NCBI GenBank assembly: GCA_028706795.1
Contig: JAQTVK010000006.1
Span: forward strand, 1-15,474
DNA: 15,474 bases
Direction: 5' to 3'
From: Candidatus Omnitrophota bacterium
Lineage (GTDB): Bacteria; Omnitrophota; Gorgyraeia; Pluralincolimonadales; Pluralincolimonadaceae
Under the pieces are notes generated by a model, which was not told where the DNA came from, ran no database searches, and saw only the letters and a program-made list of their open reading frames with translations. The translations under genes were made by a program, and so were the position numbers. This document shows, in pieces, positions 7,403-15,212 of this stretch (position 1 is its first letter; each line of letters begins with the position of its first letter).

Positions 7403-7896
7403 TTAACCTTCTCCAGCTCGTCAAGGAAATCAGAGGCGAGTTTCTTGTCCTTCTCGCCCGTGATCTTCTCCTTTAGGAGCTTTTCGGTCGTGCCGAGCGT
7501 CAGCTCGACAACCTTTTCTTTCAGCTCCTGCTTGGCCTTGGCTACCTCGTTCTCTATATTCTCCTGCGCCTTGTCGAGGATGGCGCGGGCTTCCTGCCGC
7601 GCGTTCTCCCTTATCTCCTGCGAGACCTGCTTTCCCTCGTTGATGGCCTCCTGTATCCTGGCGCGGGACTCAGCCTCGATACCGGCGAGCTTTTTGTCGT
7701 AGTCGGACCTCATCCGCTCGACCGCGGCCTGCGTCTCGTCGATCTTCTTGAATTCGGAGGCGATACGCGCGCGCCTGTCATCCAGGAGCTTTAGGAGTTT
7801 CTTCCACGCGAATACGCGCAGAAGGGCCATGAGCAGAAGGAAACTTACTATCTGCGCGACTATTTCATTAGTTGTAAGCAGCTTTAATAGGTCCAT
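7399..7896 (-). CDS. atpF: F1Fo ATP synthase b subunit
   Basis: Subunit b forms the peripheral stalk. From the ATG at 7896 the protein has 165 residues. It has one N-terminal membrane helix (IVAQIVSFLLLMALLRVFAW, about residues 12-31), then a basic stretch (KKLLKLLDDRRARI) and a long charged coiled coil to the end. A longer in-frame reading from 7977 would add 27 residues that overlap atpE and do not resemble the family. I prefer 7896 because MDLLKLLTTNEIVAQ places the membrane helix normally and leaves an 11-base gap after the atpE stop. There is only one b-type gene here, so the stalk is probably a homodimer. Confidence 0.94.
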   Translation of the reverse strand: MDLLKLLTTNEIVAQIVSFLLLMALLRVFAWKKLLKLLDDRRARIASEFKKIDETQAAVERMRSDYDKKLAGIEAESRARIQEAINEGKQVSQEIRENARQEARAILDKAQENIENEVAKAKQELKEKVVELTLGTTEKLLKEKITGEKDKKLASDFLDELEKVK

Positions 7897-7907
7897 CTCT
7901 TGATCTT

Positions 7908-8138
7908 CTAGATCTTCCCGAGAAGAGAGAAAGAGAGCACCAAAGCGTAGATCGTCAGGGCCTCGATAAGCGCGCAACCGGCGATCATGTTGATGAGTAT
8001 CTTCATCGACGCCTCGGGCTGCCTCGCAGTCGCTTCCATGGCAGCGGCTACGGCCCTTCCGAGCGCGATGGCTGAACCGAACGCCGCGATCGCCAGCCCT
8101 ATCGGGACTGAGATCGAAAGCATTGCCTTGTAGTCCAT
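7908..8138 (-). CDS. atpE: F1Fo ATP synthase c subunit
   Basis: This 76-residue two-helix hairpin forms the rotor ring. The polar loop ARQPEA is at 38-43 and the ion-binding glutamate is E59 in CALIEALTIY. Aligned on the loop with the Na+-binding Ilyobacter subunit c, the glutamine ligand position is Leu26 and the serine next to the glutamate is Ala60. The Na+ ligands are thus missing and proton coupling is predicted. The helix-1 glycine motif is degenerate: residues 19-27 read A-x-G-x-A-x-A-x-G. An excellent ribosome site (8144-8152) precedes the ATG, as expected for the most abundant subunit. Confidence 0.97.
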   Translation of the reverse strand: MDYKAMLSISVPIGLAIAAFGSAIALGRAVAAAMEATARQPEASMKILINMIAGCALIEALTIYALVLSFSLLGKI

Positions 8139-8143
8139 TACTT

Positions 8144-8152
8144 ACCTCCTTT
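8144..8152 (-). promoter_or_regulatory. Strong Shine-Dalgarno site for atpE
   Basis: AAAGGAGGT lies five bases before the atpE ATG, in the 23-base gap after atpB. It is among the two strongest ribosome sites of the cluster. The other atp genes visible here have weaker sites or coupled starts. This fits the need for about ten or more c subunits per complex. Confidence 0.85.
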
Positions 8153-8161
8153 CAGGATATG

Positions 8162-8914
8162 TTATGTTTCTTCGTGGTGCGGCATCACTAACGCGAAATA
8201 TACGGTGGTCAACAGGCTAAAGACCACTGCCTGCATGATCCCGCTCAATATGACCAAAAGCATGTTGAAGAGGAATAACGGCACTCCGCCGATGCCGAAT
8301 TGCGCCGACACGGCCAGCAGCATATCCTCGGCCCAGATGTTGCTGCGGAGACGTAATGCCAGGCTTACCGGTTTTACAAGTTCGGAAATTATGTGTATGA
8401 AAAAGAGGAGGACAGGGATAAAGACGGTAAAGGCTATTATCCCGCGTGGGTTGCCCATCAGGTGGTCTATATACCCGAGCAGGCCGTTCTCCTTGATCGC
8501 GGTATATTGGACGTAGAGGAAGACGCAGAGCGCGAGCGCTACGGTCGTCGAAAGGTTCGCCGTAGACGACTTGAAGAACGGGATAAGCCCGAAGAGGTTC
8601 ATGAAAAGGATATATATAAAGAGCGTCCCGATGAAGGGGGTGAACCTTTTCCCGTCAGGACCGAGTATCCCACAGACGAAGTCATCTAACCCGCCTACGA
8701 CCATCTCCATGAAAAGCTGAAGCCTTCCCGGGATCATTGAGCTCTTCCTCGAGGCGAAATAGGCGAGGAGGGAGATGATGGCGACTATGATCAGGGAGAA
8801 TATCACGTTCTCCCAGATAAGGAGAAAATGCGAGAAAGGCGTGCCCTCGAGTTTCTCGGCGATGAGCCCTACGAAATTCTGCAGCTCAGGTTGTGCTGCT
8901 TGCGTCTCGGTCAT
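8162..8914 (-). CDS. atpB: F1Fo ATP synthase a subunit
   Basis: Subunit a is the membrane stator that carries the proton half-channels against the c-ring. It has 250 residues and five to six membrane helices. The block SLALRLRSNIWAEDM (184-198) contains the essential arginine (R188, equivalent to E. coli R210). The following positions read R-S-N where the common form is F-G-N, so a second arginine, R190, sits two residues after the first. N192 is kept, and D197 stands where E. coli has E219. The gene starts 29 bases inside the end of the atpI-like gene, with only a weak ribosome site, and is followed 23 bases later by atpE. Confidence 0.96.
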   Translation of the reverse strand: MTETQAAQPELQNFVGLIAEKLEGTPFSHFLLIWENVIFSLIIVAIISLLAYFASRKSSMIPGRLQLFMEMVVGGLDDFVCGILGPDGKRFTPFIGTLFIYILFMNLFGLIPFFKSSTANLSTTVALALCVFLYVQYTAIKENGLLGYIDHLMGNPRGIIAFTVFIPVLLFFIHIISELVKPVSLALRLRSNIWAEDMLLAVSAQFGIGGVPLFLFNMLLVILSGIMQAVVFSLLTTVYFALVMPHHEET

Positions 8915-9179
8915 GACGATCTTTCTGATTATTTGGCTTCGCGTCCGTCTTCTGGACCAGCTTTAATATCTTTATTATCTCCCTTATGCTCGTGAAAAAA
9001 CCGAGCGCCATGCAGATGAGGGACAGGTAAGGCGCATACCCAAACTTCTTTTCTAAATAATCACCCAGGAAGTATCCCGCAAGAGGGCCCACAGCCAGGA
9101 CGACGGGCACAAAGGAGAGGAGCCCCCAGATCTTCGTCCACTTATAAAAGTCTGCCTTTTTATTGTCTTCAGTCTGCAT
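8886..9179 (-). CDS. atpI: AtpI/AtpZ-like F1Fo ATPase accessory membrane protein
   Basis: This small protein (97 residues from the ATG at 9179) has two membrane helices, about residues 15-35 and 45-65. The GPLAGYFLGDYLEKKFG segment between them is typical of the AtpI/AtpZ (ATPase_gene1) family encoded at the head of atp operons, thought to help ring assembly or Mg2+/Ca2+ supply. The tail is polar and charged. The start is uncertain. An in-frame TTG at 9209 would add ten residues, but that codon belongs to the -35 box of a strong promoter, and the ATG directly abuts its -10 box. Neither has a ribosome site. Transcripts reading through from the nuo side could include either start. Confidence 0.8.
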   Translation of the reverse strand: MQTEDNKKADFYKWTKIWGLLSFVPVVLAVGPLAGYFLGDYLEKKFGYAPYLSLICMALGFFTSIREIIKILKLVQKTDAKPNNQKDRHDRDASSTT

Positions 9180-9209
9180 ATTATAACACACCGGAACGGC
9201 TATTTTCAA
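9180..9209 (-). promoter_or_regulatory. Sigma70-type promoter with extended -10, ahead of the atp genes
   Basis: On the minus strand TTGAAA (9204-9209) is followed after an 18-base spacer by TATAAT (9180-9185). TG one base before the -10 gives an extended -10, TGTTATAAT. This is a near-consensus housekeeping promoter in the 37-base gap between the protease and the atpI-like gene. Transcription would begin around 9173, just inside the annotated atpI-like reading frame, and run through atpB to the antiporter. It would uncouple the atp genes from the nuo operon upstream. No operator is apparent. Confidence 0.7.
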
Positions 9210-9216
9210 TCAGCGG

Positions 9217-10401
9217 TTACTTTATCGCTTCAAGCATCAGCATCCCGTTCTCGGTGTCCAGGTTGAACTTGAAGTTCTTCAGGAAAGACATGCCCAAAAG
9301 CCCGTCTACTCCGGGCTCCGACGGCTTATCCGTGATCCCCGCCGCGACATTATAAACAGTGGAATCCCCGACCCTTACGCTTTTTAGCTTGACGACCCTG
9401 CTTTTGATGATGCTGCCGTCGGCCAGCGAGAATTTGCCTTCCCGCGAGTCGCTGAGATCTATCTTGAGGCTGTCGGCGATCGATTTCGTTATTAGTAATA
9501 TCGTCGCGCCCGTATCGATGACCAGAAGGCACTCGACCTTGTCATTAAGTACGGCTTTTACCGTCATGCCATGAACTCCTTTTGAGACGACTACCATATC
9601 TTCTGTCAGGCTCTTCTGCAGGTCTGCGAACGATTTCCTGGCAGTCTCGAGAGTAGCCACATCCTCCCTCAGCCTCTTCTGCAAGTCTGCGAGTGATTTC
9701 TTCACGGTCCCGAGATAAAGGGATTCATCATCGGTCATCCCGCGTTTTTTAAGTGCCTCGGCCGTTTTATCAAGATATCGGCTGAAATCCGCGATCTCGT
9801 TGCCGTAATCGGTTATTGTCTTTTCGTATGCGGCCTGATACTCCGATAATTTCGGGCCCATCTTGTGGCGATCCTTCCAGAGTTCGGAGATTTTGGCGCC
9901 GGTAATATTATTCTCGGCTATCAAGCTGTTATATCGCTGGGCATCGATTCCGGAGTTTATCCTGAGTATTTCCTTATTCTTCCTGTCGAAATCAGCCCTA
10001 AGAGATCCGATCTTATTGGAATTTGCATCCAGCTTTTCTACCCAAGAGTCCAGCCGGTCCTTGGCGGCGTCGACGTTTTTCCAGGGCATGCTGTTTAATT
10101 TTTTCGCCAGCTCCTCCAATCCGGGCGGCACGAAAGTTCCTCTCCCGATAGCCGTTTTCCTGAAGGCGCTTTCCAGGACGTCGTTCTCTTTTTCGCCGGC
10201 CTTAAGGATGGATTCTATCTCGTTTTTTTGTATCTTCATCGTTCCCATGCCTATCTGGAGAGTGATCGAGGTATCGTCCTCTTGCCTGATTATGCCGGTC
10301 AGGTTGCCGCCCTTCTTAAGTTTTACGGAGTCAGCCCCGGCAGAAAGGGGAAGAGAAATGAAAATGAGCAGGACGAGAACAAAAAAACGCTTTTTTTCCA
10401 T
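9217..10401 (-). CDS. Exported retropepsin-like aspartic protease with coiled-coil stalk
   Basis: The protein has 394 residues from the ATG at 10401. That start has AGGAG five bases upstream; a GTG three bases earlier would lie too close to it. Residues 1-23 form a signal peptide ending in SAGA. Residues about 25-66 (VKLKKGG...GTMKIQKNEIESI) look like a small beta-barrel found in exported proteins. Residues about 90-275 are charged, helical and coiled-coil-like, with a 21-residue repeat. The C-terminal third is a clan AA retropepsin-like domain, with VIDTGAT (294-300) carrying the catalytic aspartate, followed by VDGLLGMSFLKNF and a final strand. Such domains act as dimers. Substrate and function are unknown. 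It lies between nuoN and the atp promoter and is likely cotranscribed with nuo. Confidence 0.85.
   Translation of the reverse strand: MEKKRFFVLVLLIFISLPLSAGADSVKLKKGGNLTGIIRQEDDTSITLQIGMGTMKIQKNEIESILKAGEKENDVLESAFRKTAIGRGTFVPPGLEELAKKLNSMPWKNVDAAKDRLDSWVEKLDANSNKIGSLRADFDRKNKEILRINSGIDAQRYNSLIAENNITGAKISELWKDRHKMGPKLSEYQAAYEKTITDYGNEIADFSRYLDKTAEALKKRGMTDDESLYLGTVKKSLADLQKRLREDVATLETARKSFADLQKSLTEDMVVVSKGVHGMTVKAVLNDKVECLLVIDTGATILLITKSIADSLKIDLSDSREGKFSLADGSIIKSRVVKLKSVRVGDSTVYNVAAGITDKPSEPGVDGLLGMSFLKNFKFNLDTENGMLMLEAIK
9607..9700 (-). repeat. 63-bp-period tandem repeat inside the protease gene
   Basis: Two 31-base units, at 9607-9637 and 9670-9700, match at 27 of 31 positions and start 63 bases apart. 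In the protein this gives SLADLQKRLRED followed 21 residues later by SFADLQKSLTED. Twenty-one residues is three heptads, so the duplication keeps a coiled coil in register. Confidence 0.8.
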
Positions 10402-10409
10402 CACGTCTC

Positions 10410-11855
10410 CTAAAGTAGCGACGCGGATATCCAGCCGATGAAGAGGCCCGGGAAGAGGCCGGCAACTATGATCCCGATAAGGGCAATGATCAGGGCGAGT
10501 TTTACGGCCCCGGTCCCGGCCGTCGCGGGAACGGGCAGCACCGGCACGGGCAGCCCGGCGCGCGGTTCAGCCAGGTACATGAATTTGATTATCTTGACGT
10601 AATAATAAATGGCCAGGACGCTGTTTATGACGCCGGCGATCGCGAGGATATAATACCTGGATTCTATCGCCGCGGCAAAGACGAGGAATTTTCCGAAGAA
10701 ACCCGCCAACGGGGGTATCCCGGCGAGCGAGAGGAGGAAGACCGTCAAGAGCAGGGCCAGGACAGGCTCCCGTTTCGAGAGGCCCGAATAATCTTCGATG
10801 TAATCGGTCCCGAGCCGGTTCGATATGAGCACCACGCAGCCGAACGCGCCTATGTTCATCAATATATAAGCGAGTATATAGAACATCATGCCTTGTATCC
10901 CCAGGGCGGTCCCGACGACGAACCCTATCAATATGTAGCCTGCCTGCGCTATGGACGAATATCCCAGCAGCCTCTTTATGTCTTCTTGGTTTATGGCGAG
11001 GATATTCCCGGCGGTCATAGTTATTATCGCGATGACAGATACCATCTCCGACCATCCGGGGAAGAGCGGGAAGAAATTCTTGAGGAATACGCGTATGAGT
11101 ATCGCGAAACCTATCGCCTTCGGCCCGGCGGATATGAACGCGGTTACCGGCGTCGGCGCGCCTTGGTAGGCGTCAGGCACCCACATGTGGAACGGCACAA
11201 TGGCGCATTTGAAACTCAACCCGGCGAAGATCAGGAACAGCGCTATCGTCGAGGCGAAGTTATTGGCGTTCCCGGCCGCCAAGGCCCGGCTTATGACTGC
11301 GAGATCGGTAGTGCCGAAGAGGCCGTATATGAACGATATGCCGTAAAGCATCACTCCGGTGGCAAGCGCGCCGAATAGGAAATACTTCAGGCCCGCTTCG
11401 CTCGAACGCCGGTCCGTCTTCAGGAAGCCCACGAGGATATATGATATAAGGGAGACAGCCTCGAGCGCGATATAGATCATCATGAGGTTGTTGGACGAGG
11501 CGGCTATCATCATTGCGACAGAGACGGCGAGGAGGAGGAAATAGTACTCGCCCGCGTCCTCGCCAGAAAATACCTTATATCCCATCGATATGAGTATGAC
11601 AAGGCCGATGACGAGGAGCGCGATCTCCTTGAAGAACTCGGAGAACGAATCGTTGATCAGCATCCCGGAGAAGAGAGGGGATGCCGTCTGATAGCTTTGC
11701 GGCATGAGCAGGACCGCGCAGAAGAGGCCGAGAAGGCAGAATATACCCAGGAGAACCCGCCTCTTTACGAAGAGCCCGAGGATCAAGGCCGTGACCGCGA
11801 ACCCGGTCAGCACGATCTCAGGCAGGAAATATTTGACGCTGAGGAGGACGTTCAA
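10410..11855 (-). CDS. nuoN: NADH-quinone oxidoreductase subunit N (antiporter-like membrane subunit)
   Basis: NuoN is one of three proton-pumping, antiporter-like subunits in the membrane arm of complex I. From the TTG at 11855 it has 481 residues and about 14 helices. Key pump residues are present: E132 (ALEAVSLISY), K158, K216 (GLSFKCAIVPFHMWVPDAY) and K246. The quinone/Mrp signature PFHMWVPDAYQGAPTPVTAF follows K216. I chose the TTG because it overlaps the nuoM stop as TTGA and has GGAGG nine bases upstream. A longer in-frame reading from 12011 would add a basic, non-membrane leader lying wholly within nuoM. NuoN is the last gene of the nuo operon; the protease ribosome site overlaps its stop. 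Confidence 0.95.
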   Translation of the reverse strand: MNVLLSVKYFLPEIVLTGFAVTALILGLFVKRRVLLGIFCLLGLFCAVLLMPQSYQTASPLFSGMLINDSFSEFFKEIALLVIGLVILISMGYKVFSGEDAGEYYFLLLAVSVAMMIAASSNNLMMIYIALEAVSLISYILVGFLKTDRRSSEAGLKYFLFGALATGVMLYGISFIYGLFGTTDLAVISRALAAGNANNFASTIALFLIFAGLSFKCAIVPFHMWVPDAYQGAPTPVTAFISAGPKAIGFAILIRVFLKNFFPLFPGWSEMVSVIAIITMTAGNILAINQEDIKRLLGYSSIAQAGYILIGFVVGTALGIQGMMFYILAYILMNIGAFGCVVLISNRLGTDYIEDYSGLSKREPVLALLLTVFLLSLAGIPPLAGFFGKFLVFAAAIESRYYILAIAGVINSVLAIYYYVKIIKFMYLAEPRAGLPVPVLPVPATAGTGAVKLALIIALIGIIVAGLFPGLFIGWISASLL

Positions 11856-13330
11856 AACAGGGCCCCTCCGATATGCCGTATCAGGTCGATTATGGCCGGG
11901 GACTGGTAGTTGAGTATCAGGAGAGGATATACGCCGATCGCTATTATCACGATCATCAGCGGGGCAAGCGTAAAGATCTCGCGCTTGTTTATATCGGTTA
12001 TCGCGGACCATGCAGGGTTAAACGGCCCCAGCAATACGCGCTGGATCATATAAAGGAAATATCCCGCGGTTATTATGATGCCGAGGACCGATATTATCGT
12101 TATCAACCTGAACGCCGTGAAAGCGCCCATAAGCGACATGAACTCGCTCACAAAACCGCTTAATCCCGGCAAGCCTAGCGAGGCGAGCGTAAAGACCGTA
12201 AGGATGCCCGCGTAGACCGGCATCTTTACGCCGAGCCCGCCGAATTTGCCGAGGTCCCTGGTGTGGGCGCGGTCATAGAGGACGCCGACAAGAAGGAACA
12301 TGCCGCCGGTTATCACGCCGTGGTTGAACATCTGCATCAGCGCGCCGTTGAACCCGGTCACGGTCATGCTCGCGAGGCCGAGCATCACGAACCCCATATG
12401 GCTTACCGATGAATACGCGACCATCTTCTTGAAATCTGTCTGCGCCATCGCGACAAAGGCGCCGTAGACGATGTTTATCGCCCCGAGTATCGCGAACGAC
12501 AGGGCAAAGTATACCGCCGCGTCTTTTAGTATCGGGAAACTTATCCTGAAGAAACCGTACCCGCCCATCTTAAGCAGGACGCCCGCAAGCAGGACGCTTA
12601 TCGGCGTAGGCGCCTCGACGTGCGCGTCGGGCAACCACGTATGGAACGGGAATACCGGGACTTTTATCGCGAAGCCGAGATAGAAGCCGATAAATAACGC
12701 TATCTGGAAACCCTTTGCCAGGGTGCTGCCGCTCTCCGCGAGCTCCAGCATATTGAAAGTGTGCGGGTTCGACGTGAAATAAAGCGCCAATATAGAAAGG
12801 AGCATGAATACCGAACCTGCCAGGGTATATATGAAGAACTTGATGGCCGCGTATTCTTTCCTCGGGCCTCCCCATATCCCTATCAGGAAATACATCGGCA
12901 CCAGGACTATCTCCCAGAAGACATAGAAGAGGAAGAGGTCCAGCGCCAAGAACGTCCCGAGCATGCCGGTGTTCAGCAGGAGGTAGAGGAAATAGTATTC
13001 CTTCTGCCGTACTTTTATCCCGTACGAGCCGATGCAGGCGAAGAAACCCAGGAGCGCGGTCAGGAAGACGAGGCCGATGCTGATGCCGTCGACGCCGAGA
13101 TGATAGTTTATGTTTATCTGCGGTATCCATGGCAGCCGCTCGACGAATTGCATCCCGGTGCCGCCGCAGTCGAATTTCAGGAGGAGGGCAACGGCCAGGA
13201 CGAGCGTGAGGCCTGTCGCGGCCGTGGCTATCGTCTTCATCAGCCCGGTCCTCTCTTTCGGCATAAAAAGGATAAGCAGCCCGCCGAGGAGCGGCAGGAA
13301 GACTATCGACGTCAACAAGGGGAAGGGCAT
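11852..13330 (-). CDS. nuoM: NADH-quinone oxidoreductase subunit M (antiporter-like membrane subunit)
   Basis: This is the second proton-pumping subunit of the complex I membrane arm, with 492 residues and about 14 helices. E140 (YVFWEIVLVPMYF) corresponds to the essential helix-5 glutamate, and K223 and K254 to the helix-7 and helix-8 lysines. The family block PFHTWLPDAHVEAPTPISVLLAG lies at about 228-250. Its ATG is one base after the nuoL stop, and a strong AGGAGGT site sits in the last codons of nuoL. The TGA stop overlaps the nuoN TTG start. Confidence 0.97.
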   Translation of the reverse strand: MPFPLLTSIVFLPLLGGLLILFMPKERTGLMKTIATAATGLTLVLAVALLLKFDCGGTGMQFVERLPWIPQININYHLGVDGISIGLVFLTALLGFFACIGSYGIKVRQKEYYFLYLLLNTGMLGTFLALDLFLFYVFWEIVLVPMYFLIGIWGGPRKEYAAIKFFIYTLAGSVFMLLSILALYFTSNPHTFNMLELAESGSTLAKGFQIALFIGFYLGFAIKVPVFPFHTWLPDAHVEAPTPISVLLAGVLLKMGGYGFFRISFPILKDAAVYFALSFAILGAINIVYGAFVAMAQTDFKKMVAYSSVSHMGFVMLGLASMTVTGFNGALMQMFNHGVITGGMFLLVGVLYDRAHTRDLGKFGGLGVKMPVYAGILTVFTLASLGLPGLSGFVSEFMSLMGAFTAFRLITIISVLGIIITAGYFLYMIQRVLLGPFNPAWSAITDINKREIFTLAPLMIVIIAIGVYPLLILNYQSPAIIDLIRHIGGALF

Positions 13331-13331
13331 T

Positions 13332-15212
13332 CTAACCTCCTATCAATTTTATCAGTATGATTATCGCGAGCCCGAAGAACGCTATCAGTATGTAATTCTG
13401 CACGAGACCGGTCTGCAGCCTGCGCAGTATCGCGGAGCAGAGCCACGTGATGTTCGCAACCATATTTACTATACCGTCGACGATATAGAGGTCGAACCAG
13501 GACTGTATCCTGCTTACGGCGACCGTGATATAAGCCGTGAGGTTTACCGCGCCGTCCACGACGCCCAAGTCGAATTTGGCGGCATGCTCCGCGAGCCGGA
13601 AACAGGGTCTTATGAAAACCGTTTCGTATATCTCGTCGATATAATATTTGTTTGAGAGCAGCCTGTAAAGGAAGCCGAACCTGGCGCGGATGTCTGCCGA
13701 GAGTATCTTGTTGTTGAGTATATAGAAAGAATAAGCGAGGCCTATGCCGATGGCGGCTATCGCCGTCGATACGCCCATCGTGAGATAATCGACATGGATC
13801 GGCCTGAAAAATCCGGCGAACACCGAAAATACGGCGAGGATAACCAAGGGGATAGTCATCACATACGGCGATTCGTGGGCGCGCACGCCGGGGCGCGGCT
13901 TGCCGAACAGGACGAGGAAGATAAGGCGGAAGATGTAGAATGCGGTCATGAGGCTTGTCAGCGCCGCCGCGGCGAACAGGATCGGATGCCCGGAATTTAT
14001 TACCTCGGAGAGGAGCTCGTCTTTCGACCAGAAACCCGAGAGCGGCGGTATTCCGGCGATCGCCAGGCCCGCGATTATAAGAGTCGTGCCCGTTATTTTC
14101 ATTTTCGGGAAGAGCCCGCCCATCTTGCGTATATCCTGGGTATGCGCCTCCGGGCTATCTTCCACATGTATAGAATGTATTATGCTTCCGGCGCAGAGGA
14201 AGAGAAGGGCCTTGAAGAACGCGTGGGTCATGAGGTGGAAAGTACCCGCCTCATAGCCGCCGACGCCAAGGCCCAGCATCATAAGCCCCAATTGACTTAT
14301 CGTCGAATAGGCGAGGATGCGTTTTATATCGTTATTGACCAGCGCGATCGAGGCGGCCATGAACGCGGTTATCGCGCCGATATAGGCGACGGATACCAGG
14401 GCGATATGATGGGAAATGAATAACCCGTAGCAGCGGGCGATAAGGTATACGCCGGCCGCGACCATCGTGGCCGCGTGTATCAACGCCGAGACAGGTGTCG
14501 GGCCTTCCATCGCGTCCGGAAGCCATACGTGCAGGGGGAATTGCGCCGATTTTCCTATCGCGCCGCAGAATATAAGGATGCCGACGGCCGTAAGCGTGAC
14601 ATCGTTTATCGCCATGCCCGCCAAGTCCTTGAAATACAGGGTTTTTGTCGCGAAGAATAAGAGCAGTATGCCGACCAGGAGCCCGGTATCGCCTATCCTG
14701 GTCGTTATGAACGCCTTCATGCCGGCTCTCGCGGCCGCGGGCCTCTCGAACCAGAACGATATCAAAAGATACGAGCAGAGCCCGACGCCTTCCCAGAATA
14801 TATACAGCATGACGAAATTATCTGCCAGCAACAAGCCGAGCATCGAGCCCATGAAGAGCGACATATACGCGAAGAACCTCGAGAACCTCGCGTCGTCGCG
14901 CATGTATCCCATGGAATATATCTGTATGAGGGTCCCGACGACAGTGACGACCAGCAGCATCATGCATGTGAGCGGGTCTATTATCACCCCGAAATCGAGC
15001 GGGAGGCCGTTTAAGAAGATCCATTTTGCGACGGCATAAGAACCTTCGCCGTTCAAGTTCCCGATGAAAGTGGCGGCCGCTATGACCAGGGCGATAGACG
15101 AGGCGGCTATAGAAACGAGCGCGCTCGTCTTCTTGAGCCTGCGCCCGAAAAGGATGTTTATCGCGAAGGCGATGAACGGGAACAGCGGTATAAGATGCGC
15201 GTATTTTACCAT
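13332..15212 (-). CDS. nuoL: NADH-quinone oxidoreductase subunit L (antiporter-like membrane subunit)
   Basis: NuoL is the distal proton-pumping subunit of complex I. It has 626 residues, close to the usual length. E141 (YIFWEGVGLCSYLL) is the helix-5 glutamate. K221 opens KSAQFPLHVWLPDAMEGPTP, and the SALIHAATMVAAGVY block holds H246. H330 and K334 lie in the central THAFFKALLFLCAGSIIH helix. The C-terminal region (about 500-626) contains the long lateral helix and the last membrane anchors seen in this subunit, which distinguishes it from NuoM and NuoN. The ATG overlaps the nuoK stop by seven bases and has no clear ribosome site, so it is probably coupled to nuoK. Confidence 0.97.
   Translation of the reverse strand: MVKYAHLIPLFPFIAFAINILFGRRLKKTSALVSIAASSIALVIAAATFIGNLNGEGSYAVAKWIFLNGLPLDFGVIIDPLTCMMLLVVTVVGTLIQIYSMGYMRDDARFSRFFAYMSLFMGSMLGLLLADNFVMLYIFWEGVGLCSYLLISFWFERPAAARAGMKAFITTRIGDTGLLVGILLLFFATKTLYFKDLAGMAINDVTLTAVGILIFCGAIGKSAQFPLHVWLPDAMEGPTPVSALIHAATMVAAGVYLIARCYGLFISHHIALVSVAYIGAITAFMAASIALVNNDIKRILAYSTISQLGLMMLGLGVGGYEAGTFHLMTHAFFKALLFLCAGSIIHSIHVEDSPEAHTQDIRKMGGLFPKMKITGTTLIIAGLAIAGIPPLSGFWSKDELLSEVINSGHPILFAAAALTSLMTAFYIFRLIFLVLFGKPRPGVRAHESPYVMTIPLVILAVFSVFAGFFRPIHVDYLTMGVSTAIAAIGIGLAYSFYILNNKILSADIRARFGFLYRLLSNKYYIDEIYETVFIRPCFRLAEHAAKFDLGVVDGAVNLTAYITVAVSRIQSWFDLYIVDGIVNMVANITWLCSAILRRLQTGLVQNYILIAFFGLAIIILIKLIGG
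13335..13341 (-). promoter_or_regulatory. Strong Shine-Dalgarno site for nuoM inside nuoL
   Basis: AGGAGGT lies four bases before the nuoM ATG and also encodes the final Ile-Gly-Gly end of NuoL plus the first base of its stop. The overlap of coding and ribosome-binding roles fits tight packing of the operon. Confidence 0.75.

Noticed and set aside
7347..7424. Extended start for atpH adding 26 residues
   Set aside because: The extra residues are arginine- and proline-rich and unlike delta subunits. The ATG at 7346 has a good ribosome site and gives the normal N-terminus.
7897..7977. Extended start for atpF adding 27 residues
   Set aside because: The extension overlaps the end of atpE and places the membrane helix unusually far from the N-terminus.
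7908..8138. Na+-driven ATP synthase, suggested by the nearby antiporter
   Set aside because: The residues that bind Na+ in known Na+ c-rings are replaced by Leu26 and Ala60, so proton coupling fits better.
11856..12011. Extended start for nuoN adding 52 residues
   Set aside because: The added part lies wholly within nuoM and gives a charged leader foreign to NuoN, while the TTG at 11855 has GGAGG upstream and a TTGA overlap.
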